Shown piece by piece: positions 24,705-37,210 of a stretch of DNA of 64,000 bases. Source of the DNA: Adiantum capillus-veneris. Taxonomy: Eukaryota > Streptophyta > Polypodiopsida > Polypodiales > Pteridaceae. The DNA is taken from positions 94,071,247-94,135,246 of the forward strand of contig CM043954.1 of assembly GCA_014529385.2 (NCBI GenBank), read 5' to 3'. The notes below the pieces were generated by a model. The model saw nothing but the letters and a program-made list of their open reading frames with translations, searched no databases and was not told where the DNA came from. The position numbers and the translations under genes were made by a program. How positions within the stretch are numbered: position 1 is the stretch's first letter; each line of letters starts with the position of its first letter.

Positions 24705-26113
24705 TTAAGAGGTCTCTCTCTCATCTTGGCATAACTCAGCGTAACTCCCTATGTCTATATAGAGCTCTCCGTTTAGGCAGATGTCCTCCGTTTCATTTTG
24801 TAGGTCCTCTGCATGCATCCCATAGAGAGTAGCAACAGCAGGCTCGTCTAGCACCACCTCAGTGGCTTCTGACTCAACATCCTCTTTGATCTCCTCCACT
24901 GATGCAACTTTGATTGGCACATGGTAGCCCTCATACATTCGTGCAGTACAAGGGGCTACCTATATGACATACCACTAGTTTGATGCAGACTTTGTAGGAT
25001 GAAATACCACCTACAAGAGCCACATAACTTACATGAGTGCTTCCAGACCACAAGACCTCTAAAATTGGATGTTAAATATTTATAGACTTACTTGTTCACA
25101 ATGCTTGAGTAGTATGAAAGTGTCTCTTAGGTCGGTCCATTTTTTAGTTGAATCCACCTCGAGGAAACTTGACTCTCCATTGCACACAGTAACATTGCAA
25201 CCCTCCATGTTTATCTTAAACCATTGCACGTCGAACAAATCCACAAAAAATCCTCTATAATCGATCCTCAAAATCTCTTGTAGCGTGCTGAAGTAAGTGA
25301 GTTCCACCACCACATGATCTGCATCAAAGGACCATCATCGACTAGACTGTTCAAATTTTGCCATGATTCCACAATATTATGCAAAACGCTTTTTGTTGAT
25401 CCGTTCCACCCTAAAATGTCAACCTTTACACCATGCTTCCGTGTATGACTTATACTACAACCAACAAAGATTATGAGTGGCTGTCCAAACATCTAGAAAG
25501 CCACGAGTTGTACATTGCAAACTCACCTTGGTCGTGCAACCCCTAGAGTACTCCCACTTCTCCTCAGTCACTTGTTCACTGCACTATTGTGCACTTTTCA
25601 ATTGGTTGCGCAACCATCTTAAGCTCATGAATGTTGTTACGCTCTCAAGACCCGTCGGATAATGCATCGGTGGTCGTCTTCCCCATCTCCACTTGATTTG
25701 AGCCCTTTGTTGCTCTTGCTTTGCATCCTTTTATTGTGAAATCCACTTTTGCAATACTGGACTGTGAAGCATGCAAAATCGATTGATTTTAACCTCTAGA
25801 TCTTCCATTATTTTTTTCTCAACACCGAGATTGAACATGACAATCCCATATATCCACTCACCATCTATGGTTTGCCATAGCATGTCTCGGGCTTATCAAA
25901 TCCGTCTAGCCACTCTCTAATGTAAACTAGGGACTCTGATACCAGCCAACAACCTTCTACCATGCTACCCTCCGAATGTGCCTTCTGATGCACATATCCC
26001 TTGATTATTTTCATGAAACGTTGGTGCAGCCAAAATTGGTCCGAGCTAGAAGTGGTCAATTCTAGGAAAAGGTTGCAGGCAGGTGCAGTGCAGAAGTCTA
26101 GGGCAGGTACCAA
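24705..26113 (-). pseudogene. CACTA (En/Spm) transposase relic
   Basis: Three minus-strand fragments occur in the order expected for a TNP2-type gene. At 26113-25865, MKIIKGYVHQKAHSEGSMVEG matches the K-x-YV-x-N-x-A-x-PEGS-x-E pattern of the DUF4218 region and leads into an RFCMLHSPVL-like stretch. At 25492-25080 are DILGWNGSTKSV and ILRIDYRGFFVDLFDVQWF...DTFILLKHCEQV, the pattern of DUF4216 (hydrophobic-Y-x-G-F-x-V-x-LF-x-C-x-W...FI-x-A-x-QVFY). At 24938-24705 is an acidic tail. Stops and frame changes separate the pieces, the catalytic domain is absent and no CACTA terminal repeats were found, so this is a decayed fragment. Confidence 0.65.
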
Positions 26114-26417
26114 GGACCTGGGTAGCCAAAGGGTATCGGGAATGCTTCTCTAATGCGGTTTTTTTAGGCCAAAAGAGCTAAAGGATGGTCCAAATGGGAT
26201 GAGAGATCAAGGTGCCCAAAATGCAAGGTCAGTGCTATGCAATTTAGTGTTCAATGTGCTCTAGAAACCGATCCAGACGGCTCATCAAACGGAGCCCCGG
26301 TGTGCCAGATACGAGCTGTCAAAATTTGGACGGGGTCGGGTCTGTGCCCACTTGTCCGCACTGGAGGATGCGCCCTCTTGCATTTTTTTGGCCTCACCAA
26401 GGTTCTCAATGATAGTA

Positions 26418-26695
26418 GGGTGAAAGCATGTTAACCTGTCGCGCTTTTTGTGCTAGTTAGCAGTTTCAAGTTAGCACATCTTCAAAAAGTTGGGCTTTTT
26501 TACAAATAATATCAAAATTTGTCGGAGGTTGTACATTTGGATTCCTTGTTTCAAGTTCTTTCTATTGATATATCATACGTCATAAATCTTGGAGATGTAG
26601 CTCAAGTTACTGTACTAGTTAGCATATGTCAAAATTGTGCTAGTTAGCATTGTCCGGGACATGAAAAAGCATGACAAGTTAACATGCTTTCACCC
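26418..26695. mobile_element. 278-bp MITE with long terminal inverted repeats
   Basis: The left end GGGTGAAAGCATGTTAAC (26418) is mirrored at the right end (to 26695). About 30 of 35 outer positions match, and inner partial repeats of GTGCTAGTTAGCA occur on both sides. The flanks share AGTA (26414-26417 and 26696-26699). It has no coding capacity. The 4-bp flank does not clearly fix the superfamily. Confidence 0.75.
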
Positions 26696-26699
26696 AGTA

Positions 26700-27220
26700 T
26701 GCATTAGGTGTGGAGCACGGTTCGTCCATTGGATGCTGAGTCTCAACAGGATATAGCACGATGAAGTTGGGAGCTAATGTCAAGGAAGGAATTGGCAGAG
26801 GTTTTTACCCTTTTTGCAGCCTCAGATGGCAGTCCAAAAAACCTTGAAAGATGGCAAGAGGCGGGTGATTTGAAAGGAAGGTGGGGAGTTTTAGTAGGTC
26901 TTTACTGCCTGGCAACTGGGTCCATAAGCAGACAATGGGAGCCTGGCCAAGGAGGACCCAGAAAATTGGTTTAAAATGGTGATTTCTTTACAATCCTCTC
27001 ATGGGGAGGGGGTTCTTGGAGAGGAATCACGGGCAACTGCCACGTGGCCACAAATGAACCCGTATGCAAAAGATTGGGTTCGGATGGCGGGCATTATAGG
27101 GTGCACAAAGGGGGAGAGAGGGAAGCTCCCTCACCCCATGGCGATGGCATGTGCTGTGAGCGTTGTGGTTAGTGGCACACTAGCGCATAGGGGAGAACAG
27201 GCAGCGTTTTGGGCCTGCGT
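26700..27220. other. Unassigned flank left of the Tat-like element
   Basis: Short plus-strand frames at 26777-27257 carry no recognisable motif. The 304 bp between the CACTA relic and the MITE are likewise empty. Confidence 0.4.
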
Positions 27221-28364
27221 TGTGAGTGGGATGAAAACACACACAGTGCCTCTATAAGGATCCGACACACACTCTTGGGAAGATACACACACACACACTA
27301 TGGGGCACCACTCAGCTTAGACAACACACCTGACCGAGACAGGGAACACACCTCTGGAGTGAGAAGAGAGAGACTATCCACTTGCCCACTCCACACAGAC
27401 ACACACACACACACACACACCCAAAAAACTCAGCTCAAAAGAGGAGAATTTTTTATGTTTAGATACAATTGAGCTTGAGCCAACACCAATGGGGCAAATA
27501 GCTCACACAATATAGGTAAAATAAGCCAGATACAATCACAAACTAGAGCAGAAACTTCGCTCATGCGAGAAACTTACACAAAAAACACCAGGAAAAGAGT
27601 GAGGAATTTGGCAAAATGGACAGCGCCCTCGCGTTCGGAACGGCCCAAAACCCCAGTCTACAATGTCAAAGTGCTCAAATCCGACCTCGGATGAGCAGTT
27701 TACGGCCAAAATAGTCTCCAAAATGAGCAAAAACACAGTTGCGGCTGCTCCTCCTCTCTTCTCCACGTTTTTTCTGGTCTTCTCTCTGTTTTTTCAGCTT
27801 CCACACTTAGCTTTATTACTTGGGCACCCTTGGCCTTTTAGATGACCTCAAACGGACCCCGAACAAGCCAAAAACTGACCTCGTAGTGCATAGTTGTCAC
27901 CTTTTTGCATCATTCGCACACCTGGCACTCAGCTTTTTTCCAATAATGCATCTCGCCACCACGTGAAGTGGCCCCAAAAAGTGGTCCTAATGATGACCTT
28001 TCTGCATAACTCTCACAAGAAAACACCCACGTTGTGTCCGTCCTCATCCGCGTGCAAATATTGACCTCGTTCGCCCTCCTGACGCCACTAGATGCCATCT
28101 GACGCACCTGCTGACCTCATGTCGTCGGCCCGCGGATAGCTTCCTCGAGAAGATTTACGCGCTACCAACTCCTCCTTATTGTAGAAAAAACACACTAGTA
28201 CTGATAATAGTGAAAATCGCTGCACTATGTACACCCTGTCCTACCTGTACACACGTGGGCCCCACGTAACCACCTGGCTATGGAAATTGGGTAATCCTTT
28301 ATTCGATGCACCATGCATGTGTATGTACATATGCGCAATCCCTTGCTCAAAAAAACTCCTGACA
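27221..28364 (-). repeat. 3' LTR of the Tat-like element
   Basis: 1144 bp, TG...CA, with internal (CA)n runs near 27283-27299 and 27400-27420. Confidence 0.94.
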
Positions 28365-28392
28365 TAATTAGCCTATCCCCTAGCCTGCTAGA

Positions 28393-31300
28393 TCATTCAT
28401 GATCAGCAGCAGCAAAGAGAGATATGAGACTCGCAGCATCACAGGTCTCCTCATCCTTCACCAACATTGCTTGCTCCACAGACAGCTCATCTTGCTCCAC
28501 CATCATCAATCTAGCATGATACAATTTAAGACGCAATCCATTTACCCTTGACTTATGTAGAACACCATCCAGGTTAGCCAGCTGATATGTGCCATTTGGA
28601 AAACACTCCACTACCTTGAAAGGGCCTTCCCACTTAATTTGAAACTTCTTTTGGAAGGTGTTGTCCAGCTTACTGTTGTACCGCAAAACCAAGTCATGCT
28701 TCTTGATACCCTTACTTTTGACCTTTTCATTTATCTTTGCCAAAGCCTTATCCTGCATCTGCCCATAATGCTCCAATGCGCTCATCCTATCCAACTGAAC
28801 CTCTTGTAACTGCAAGAGCCTCTCTTCGAATGCATCAATAGGCGGCCCAAGCAACTTCTCTAACATCTTGACCGCAGGAAACTCTACTTCCACAGGCAAT
28901 AGTGCTTCTTTTCCATACACCAAATGAAATGGAGTAAACCCTGTACCTGTCTTCACCGAAGTACGGTAAGCCCATAATGCACTAGGCAATTCCAAATCCC
29001 AATTCTTTCCTTGGTGCTCTGTCACTTTCGAAAGAATCTGTACCAACTCACCATTGAATCTTTCATTTAAGCCATTACACTGTGGGTAATAAGGAGTGGT
29101 ATGCTGGTGCCTAATCTTCATCTTTGCACATAAAAAATCTAGTAGTTTAGCTCTAAAGCCAGGCCCCTTATCTGAAAGTAGCTCCAATGGCACCCCAAAC
29201 TTGCAACATATTTCATCATACACAAATTTTTCCACATCCTTTGCAGTGATCTGTTTTACTACTATAGCCTCTGCCCATCTAGAAAGATAGTCCACTGCCG
29301 TCAAAATATAGCTTTTGCCCCTGCTTGTGATAGGTAACGGGCCTATTGCATCAATCCCCCACTTTTCAAACACATCAAACGCCATAATGGTTTTTCGTAG
29401 CTCTGGCTTCAACACTCTCTTCCCAAATGCTTGACACCTATTGCAAGACCTACACCAATGGTGAACATCCTTGTGCAAACTAGGCCATACATACCCCTCT
29501 TGCAAAATCTTATGCAAGGTGATCTTTAGAGCAAAATGGCCACCACATGCGCCTTCATGATTCTCTTCCAACACTCTGTAAAGCTCCTCCCGCCAAGGTA
29601 CACGTCTCAACACGAGATCAGCCCCTTTCATGTATAAGAAATCACCAATCAATTTGTACCCGTATGCTCTACGCACAAAGCCATACTTCTTAGACTTCTG
29701 AATCTCCTTTGGAATGATTCTTGTTAGCAAAAACTCCTCTTCTTGATCCAAACTTTCCCGGCCATGATAAAGAGGTAAAGTGGTCCTCAACACAAATAGC
29801 TCCCCAATCATGCCTTGAGCTGCTTCATGTGCCTCTCCATTTAGAGCACGTTCAATGTGTCTGATGATCCATGCTTCGAACTTTTTTAACAGGCCTTTAA
29901 TTCTGAAGCACATTTCCTTCAATGAGGTGTTCTTGCTCTTCCACACACCCAGCACTTGCTTCACCACTAACAAGGCATCACCTTTTATGCTCAAACTTCG
30001 AACCCCATGCTTCAAAAAAATGTGTAATCCGGCTTCCAGAGTAGCATATTCAGCCTCATTGTTACTATGAGCATCCAATTTGAACCCTCTCTTGCATACT
30101 AGCTTCCCCTCTGGATCATAAAGTGCTATACCCCCTGAACCTGCATCATGGCTCTTTCTGTATGAACCATCAAAGAACAACACATGTGCATTGCTGATCT
30201 GTGGAACTTCTTCAACTACCTTTCTCACCACCTCTTCCTTAACAATAAGGGGATTCTCCTTGTAGGTCAACAAATCAACTAGGGTAGCCCTTGTACTATC
30301 TTCCACTAGAAAAGAGAACTTAAACTCTTGCAGCTCAATTACCCATTTCTTCACCACATTTGACATGTTAGTACCATTAATTAATTGTGGCAAAAAGGCA
30401 TAACTCGTCAAGAAAACAAAAGGCCGTGGTAGCAAGTAATGACGAAATCGTCGACAAGCAAATATTACACTGGCCATCACTAGCTCTACTTCCGAGAACT
30501 TTCTCTCCGCTACCAACTTCACTCGGCTTGCACAATACACTGGCCTCATATAATGGCTGCCCTTCCCCTTTTGCAATAGCATGGCTCCAATGGCATCATC
30601 CCCTACTGAGGGATTTACATAATAAAATTACTCCCAATCAGGAGCCTGCATGGCTGACAAACCCCCTAACACCTCTTTCACCTCTTGAAACACTTCTTCA
30701 CACTTGTCATCCCATTGCAATGGATCATGCTTTGCCACTTGTTGTAATGGATAAAGAATCTGAGAAGACAATGGAATAAACCTTGCCATGTACTTCACTT
30801 TGTGTATAAAGGTTGCCAATTGCTTCGTACTCGTAGGTGATGGAAGAAGAATAATAGACTTAACCTTGTCTGGATCAGCCTCAATGCCATTTTCTGACAC
30901 CATGTGGCCCAATAACTTCACCCTTGGATGTGCTAGATGACATTTCTTTGGATTTAGTTGTCCTCCACATTCATCATATCGAGCCAATACCATCTGTAGC
31001 TTCTCATTGTGTTCAGCCCTACTGCTATAAACAAAGAAGTCATCCATAAAAGCTTTAACACAACTACCAATGAATGGTTCCAACACCCAATTTGCTCTCT
31101 CTTGATAGAAGGAAGGTCCATTTGACAACCCAAATGGCAATACTGTGTAGCAATAGCAGCCCCATGGCGTAATAAAAGTTGTCTTTGTGCGGTCTTTAAG
31201 AGCAATCTTCAATTGAAAATAGCCTGAAAAACCATCACACACACTGTACCTCTCATAACCTGCCACTGAATCCAAGATCTGATCAATGAATGGAAGAGGA

Positions 31301-33744
31301 TATGGGTTCTTCTTAGTGGCTGCATTTAAGGGTTTAAAATCTACACAAATTCTCCACTTCCCATCCTTCTTTGGACTGACTACAACTGGACTCACCCATT
31401 CTGTGGTCTCCACAGGGACTATGAACCCTGCCTTCAATAACTTGTCCACCTCTTCTCACAAGGCTTCCATTTGCTCTTGACCCATCCTTCTTAGCCTTTG
31501 CCGCACTGGCTTAGCACCTTCTTTCAGCTCTATATGCATCTCTTTGCCCTTGAACCCTTTGATCTCTTCATATGAAGTAATGAACAAATCAGGAAAACTA
31601 GCCAACATGTGCAAATATATATCCTTCTCCATAGTTGAGAGGTCTCCACTGATCATTTGTGTCATCAATTCCTGCTTCTTTGACAACTCAACCTTGGTTT
31701 GCATCAACCCTTCAATCACTTCATAAGGCCCTTCACTTTCATCTTCAACTTCATTCGCAAATGCGACTAAACCACACTCTTGGATTTCTTTATCCATCAA
31801 AAGAAATGCAACATCAGCATCCTCATCACTGCTGGTAGTGCTATCATTGTCCTCATCTGTCACCGTGGAAGAGTATTCATCACTAGACTCATCCTCATCT
31901 TCATAAAGCTCCTCTAATCGTTTCCTTGTGTCCATATTATAAAGCTTCTTGGCACCTGTCTTTCCATAGAGGCTAATAGTACCACGTCTCCAATCTTGAA
32001 CAGCTCCCACTGCACGTAACCATGGTCTGCCCAGTATAATAGGATATGCTCCCAACCCTGCTGGCATCACATGAAAATCAACCACTGCCTTTGCATCATA
32101 TGCCTCCACTTCTAAGCTCTTTACAACACCCAAGCATTTTACTTTTTGATGGTTTGCCAATCTGATCCGAAAACCTGACACCCCAGCCACTGTGAGACCC
32201 ATCTTCTCAACGCATGAGTGGGTAATGACACATATTTGGGCTCCACCATCCACATAACCTTGTCCCAAATTTTTCCTTTTATGCCACACATCTACTATTG
32301 GGCAAATGTCTGGTAGCTCATCCATTGCCAATACCTTCACTGAACCTCTCTCTGGCTCTTTCTCCATTGGGTTAACCATCTTCTTCCACTATCGCTTTAG
32401 TTTAGGAACCATTTCTATGAGCTTCCCAAAAGTAACATCTGCCTTCCTGCTTGTCAGATCCTCCTTTAAGTCATAGCTTACTTGCCCATCCCCTAGTGGA
32501 AAATCTGAAACATGAAACTTTTGACGAGCTCTCCTTTTTCTCTTGGCCTTGACATCCTCGCCTTCATGGCTCTTTCCTTTCTTCTTACTAAGACCTGGGG
32601 CACTTCTTCCTTCCTTATCCTCTGTGGTCCTCTTCCCAATAGGCATCACTAATGTATCCTCTAGCTTTGATGCCTTCTCCAAGGTGACTACACTTAGCAC
32701 TTTTGTCTTTCCCTTTTCCTCCTGGGTTAATCCACTGGTTCCTTCATCTCCCTTAATTTCGATGCCATAATCATGCGACCTAGTTAGCACCTGTTTTGGC
32801 AATGGATACATGTCTCCCCCCATCCTTGGTGGCTTATCACATTGCGGGCTGATGTGGCCCAACTCTCCGCAATTATAACATGTGGGCGTCTGCCTCCAAA
32901 ACCTACCATTACTTTGTCCAGCACCATTCCTAGGTCTTTCTTCACCTCCTGGTTGATTTGCAAACCGCCCTCGACCTCGATTATTTCCCACTTGACCTAG
33001 CATGTTTAGGCTGAGATTCTTCATCAAATCAACCACTTGCCTCATGTCTTGCCTTAGGCCATCATCTTGCACTGCTGTAGTGACCATTGCTGGCATAACC
33101 TGAGGAGTAACAGGAACCACTGGTTCGTGATGAACCCCTGACATGCGACCTTGTAAAGACTCTATAGGCTGAAATTCAAACCTCATGGGCAAAGACTCCA
33201 CCCCTAACTGGCTCATTTTCCTCAACTTCCACTCTTTGTTCCTTGCTACCTCTAGTGCATCTTCATATGTCCTAGGCTTCTTTAGCTCCACTCTCCCACG
33301 TATATTCTCCCAAAGACTAGCTAAGAACCTGTCCTTCTTCATCATGTCAGGCGGGGGTACCTGTGGTGCTAAAGCCTTGCACATCTGCTCCCATGCCAAT
33401 GAAAAATTTCGTATATACGCATCTACTGTCTCACCTTCCTTTTGCACTAAAGCCTGTACTTCTTGCCACACTTTGTCAGGGTCTTCTATCTTCACAAACT
33501 CCACTTCCAATCCATGCCTTAGATTGTCCCAACTCAATCTTATAGGTGGATCAGCCATACGCAACTCCTCTTCAAATGCTTTGGACCAAGCTCGTGCATC
33601 ACTCTTCAAACAAATTTGGAGAAGACGTAACATTTGCGCCGGTTCATGAATCTGGTTGCTAATGCAGGCAACCTCCATATTTTCCAGAAAGTCCTCCACA
33701 TCTTCATCACTTCTTCCATGAAACTCCGGATAAGAGAAAGCCAT
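28393..33744 (-). pseudogene. Tat-like gag-pol polyprotein, one frame with three stop codons
   Basis: The ATG at 33744 opens a 1784-codon frame broken only by TAG (32391-32389), TGA (31458-31456) and TAA (30630-30628), with no frameshift. Order: gag (FSYPEFHGRSDEDVEDFLENM, RLSWDNLRHGLEVEF) with knuckle CYNCGELGHISPQC; protease with YVDGGAQICVI in place of the usual D-S/T-G; RT (SPVVVSPKKDGKWRICVDF, AFMDDFFVYS); RNase H; then a second RNase H-like domain (LFFDGSYRKSHDAGSGGIAL, NNEAEYATLEAGL), the extra domain characteristic of plant Tat elements; then integrase with HHCC (HEGACGGHF...CRSCNRC) and catalytic segments (WGIDAIGPLP, LSDKGPGF, YYPQCNGLNERFN). Unless all three stops are suppressed the element is dead for pol. 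The TGA is consistent with decay of a CGA codon. Confidence 0.92.
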
Positions 33745-34827
33745 GGCTAGAGAACCCCTTCAAACACACGTGCAAGAACCCAAAACTTTTCACTACCCAA
33801 TCCCCAGAAACTTCAATGGAGCTCAGCTTTAGATGAGAACAAACACATGCACATCAAATGAGTTTTCATAGTTGATCATCGGAATTACAACAGGAAAAGG
33901 ACATTCCAAGATCTCTCATAACCTTCTTGGCCCGAACATAAGACTATGCACTGCTAGAAAAAAATCTTCCTGGACACATGAACATTTATCTGGATTCTTT
34001 GAGTTAAATAAAAAGGAGTGAACTGAGGTCCATTTTGATCATCCATTAAAGCCAACCATGAAGCTCCCAAGAAGGCACACCTGACTTATCCTCTGATTTT
34101 TGCCCAAATTTCAGCAGCATAACAGCATAAATGGCTCAAAATACCAAAAAACCAGCCATCATAACTTGGAAAAATTTTGGCAGAGTTTCCCCAGAAGTAG
34201 AGCAGTAGGAATCCAAAATATAGGCTGTATATGTATGCATAAACTGTCAACCATAGAACCCGAGCATCAAATAGGACTCACTAGTACATAGCCTATGGCG
34301 AGGTCACGAAAAGGGTGCTCCAGCTACCTGTATCACCGAAAGGATCTCCACATTTGAGAATCCCCCAGCTCAATAAAAACCTCACGCTATCGACCCTCAC
34401 ACGAAGGCTAATGCAAATCGCGTATAGTCAAGTCTCAGAAATGACTATCTTCCAGACCAAGTCTCAGAAATGGCTGGGACTGCCAAATACAACCAAGTAT
34501 GGCTCCACAAATGCGTACCATGGCAGTTTCCACAAGTAACGTACAATTCAACAGAAAATGCGCTCAAACAGGCGCCAAGTGATGCATACCCACAACAACT
34601 GCAAGTGACATCACTACTAGTATATCACTGTACTCCAGCTACCTGTACCTGTGTGAATCACTTGTACCTGTACCTGTAACTATCCCTGTAACCTATAACC
34701 TGTAACCTGTAACTTGTAACCTGTAATCTGTAATCTGCACCCTGCAACCTGTAATCCCGAATCTCGAAGCTTGGAGCTCGAAGCAGAAGGTACTCGAAGA
34801 AGATCCTCCGTGGGGGCGCCAAAAGAA
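33745..34827 (-). other. Leader between primer site and gag of the Tat-like element
   Basis: About 1.08 kb with no coding signal. At 34676-34760 it holds a run of about ten degenerate copies of CTGTAAC/CTGTAAT (8-bp minisatellite). Confidence 0.7.
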
Positions 34828-35987
34828 TGTGAGTGGGATGAAAACACACACAACGCCTCTATAACGACCCGACACACACTCTTGGGAAGATACACACACA
34901 CACACACACACACACACTATGGGGCACCACTCGGCTTAGACAACACACCTGGCCGAGACAGGGAACACACCTCTGGAGTGAGAAGAGAGAGACTATCCAC
35001 TTGCCCACTCCACACAGACACACACACACACACACACACACCCCCAAAAAACTCAGCTCAAAAGAGGAGAATTTCTGATGTTTAGATACAATTGAGCTTG
35101 GGCCAACACCAATGGGGCAAATAGCTCACACAATATAGGTAAAATAAGCCAGATACAATCACAAACTAGAGCAGAAACTTCGCTCAAAGGAGAAACTTAC
35201 ACAGAAAACAGCAGGAAAAGAGTGAGGAATTTGGCAAAATGGACAGCGCCATCGCGTTCGGAACGGCCCAAAACCCCAGTCTACAATGTCAAAGTGCTCA
35301 AATCCGACCTCGGATGAGCAGTTTACGGCCAAAATAGGCTCCAAAATGAGCAAAAACATAGTTGCGGCTGCTCCTCCTCTCTTCTCCACGTTTTTCCTGG
35401 TCTTCTCTCTGTTTTTTCAGCTTCCACACTTAGCTTTATTACTTGGGCACCCTTGGCCTTTTAGATGACCTCAAACGGACCCCGAACAGGCCAAAAACTG
35501 ACCTCGCAGTGCATAGTTGTCACCTTTTTGCATCATTCGCACACCTGGCACTCAGCTTTTTTCCAATAATGCATCTCGCCACCACGTGAAGTGGCCCCAA
35601 AAAGTGGTCCTAATGATGACCTTTCTGCATAACTCTCACAAGAAAACACCCACGTTGTGTCCGTCCTCATCCGCGTGCAAATATTGACCTCGTTCGCCCT
35701 CCTGACGCCACTAGATGCCATCTGACGCACCTGCTGACCTCATGTCGTTGGCCGGCGGATAGCTTCCTCGAGAAGTGTTACGCGCTACCAACTCCTCCTT
35801 ATTGTAGAAAAAACACACTAGTACTGATAATAGTGAAAATCGCTGCACTATGTACACCCTGTCCTACCTGTACACACGTGGGCCCCACGTAACCACCTGG
35901 CTATGGAAATTGGGTAATCCTTTATTCGATGCACCATGCATGTGTATGTACATATGCGCAATCCCTTGCTCAAAAAAACTCCTGACA
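34828..35987 (-). repeat. 5' LTR of the Tat-like element
   Basis: 1160 bp. Its CA runs (34892-34917 and 35018-35042) are longer than in the partner LTR. Confidence 0.94.
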
Positions 35988-37210
35988 GTGTGAGGCAGCG
36001 CAGTTGGCGCTTATTGACGGAGGAGGTTGATCAACAGTGATGATGTGGCAACTCGTTAGGCGTCCGTGCCTGCGACCCTTGGGGCCCAATCTTTTCTAAA
36101 GGGAAACCCCCCACCAATAATGAGGTCGCTATTGCTCGTAAGGGGAGGGGTTTCCGCAAATAGTGAGCCTGAAAGAGACAGAGTAAGAGAGGGTGAGGCC
36201 AAACAAGACCGAGCGGGGGCAAGTGCAAAGCAAAGGGCCATTCCAAGGCCCGAGCAAGAGCAAAGGCAAGGAGGGAGGCCGGGACCAAAGTGAAGGAGGA
36301 AAGAGAAAAGGAGAGAGAAGAGGTAAGTGGGAGCCAGATAAAGGGGGTCGAGGAAGAATCAAAGAGTAGTGCAAAATAGGCCTTCCCAAGGGTGGAAAAA
36401 TAAAGAAGGAAAAAATAAAAATTAAAAAAAGTGCGTAGGGGCAGTAGCAATGTCGCTATTGCACCCCCCCCCCCTCAAGTGCAGAAGAAAAAGAAAGAGA
36501 GCAGATGAAGCCAGAGGTGGTTACCTTCTCCCAAAGATTCCAAATGTGAATGCCAGATGGACCAATGAAAGGGTAGTTACCAAAGTGGAAGGTCCCCCCT
36601 ATAAAAGTCAAATTTTAATCAAATTAGGGGCTTTTTTTTAGTGTCATTTGGAGCCTGCAAAGTGGAGCTCTCTGACAGAGGAGTATGCCTGTCAAATCCC
36701 TTTGCACAGTGCAAGCCTGTGTACATGCCTTTTGAAGTGCAATCAAGCCACTGTTGCACCGTCTTGTTATTGTTTCCCCTTCCCCCCTTCTCTTTCTCAT
36801 GCTCTAGTGTTTCCCCTTGGTGCCGGCAGTGTGGATGTGTGTGCCCCCCGGACCGATGGTGTTTTGTGTGAGAGAGTGAAATTGAGCGGTTGTGTGTGTG
36901 TGTAAGGGTGGAGACAGACCGTGGCAACAGGTGTGTGTTGTGTGGTGGATTTGCGGAGTGTGTGAGCGGTGGATATTGGGCAAGCGTTGGTCTGCTAGGG
37001 TGAAGTATGTTTTTTGAAGGTGTTTTTCGAGAGGATAGGGGTGTTGTGGATACCCTCAGCTATGGAGAGACCCTTGTGTTTTTGCCGGGTGTGTTCCCCC
37101 ATTCCCCCTCTCCATCTTTTGGTGCCCCCATGGAGGAGTGTGCTCATGCTCCTAGTTGAAGTCAAAGTGGTGATTTTGGTGATGCCAAAGGTGCGGCCTT
37201 TGAAGAGCAG
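35988..37210 (+). other. Upstream region of the plus-strand gypsy gag (leader or 5' LTR end)
   Basis: No gene recognised. GTTGGCGCTTATTG at 36003-36016 resembles a TGGCGC-type primer site preceded by CA. If so, an LTR ended at about 36002 and the Tat-like element inserted near its end. This is speculative. A C11-C12 run occurs near 36464-36475. Confidence 0.35.

Larger units (their letters stand above)
27221..35987 (-). mobile_element. Tat-like Ty3/Gypsy retrotransposon
   Basis: LTRs of 1144 bp (27221-28364) and 1160 bp (34828-35987) begin TGTGAGTGGGATG and end AACTCCTGACA. They differ by roughly 2% by eye plus length changes in CA runs. On the minus strand a primer site TGGCGCCCCCACGG (34821-34808) sits 6 nt from the 5' LTR. 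The internal frame has the order gag-protease-RT-RNase H-extra RNase H-integrase, which with the TGGCGCC-type primer site points to the Tat lineage. The flanks are TGCGT on the left and GTGTG on the right, so no exact target duplication is visible. Confidence 0.92.

Noticed and set aside
26777..27257. Plus-strand frames left of the Tat-like element as a possible small gene
   Set aside because: No motif, the frame is broken at 26974, and composition is unremarkable. Could be part of an older LTR element, but not supportable.
36450..36927. Frames on both strands near the C run as possible genes
   Set aside because: Low-complexity and overlapping on both strands. They fit an LTR or leader of the gypsy element better.
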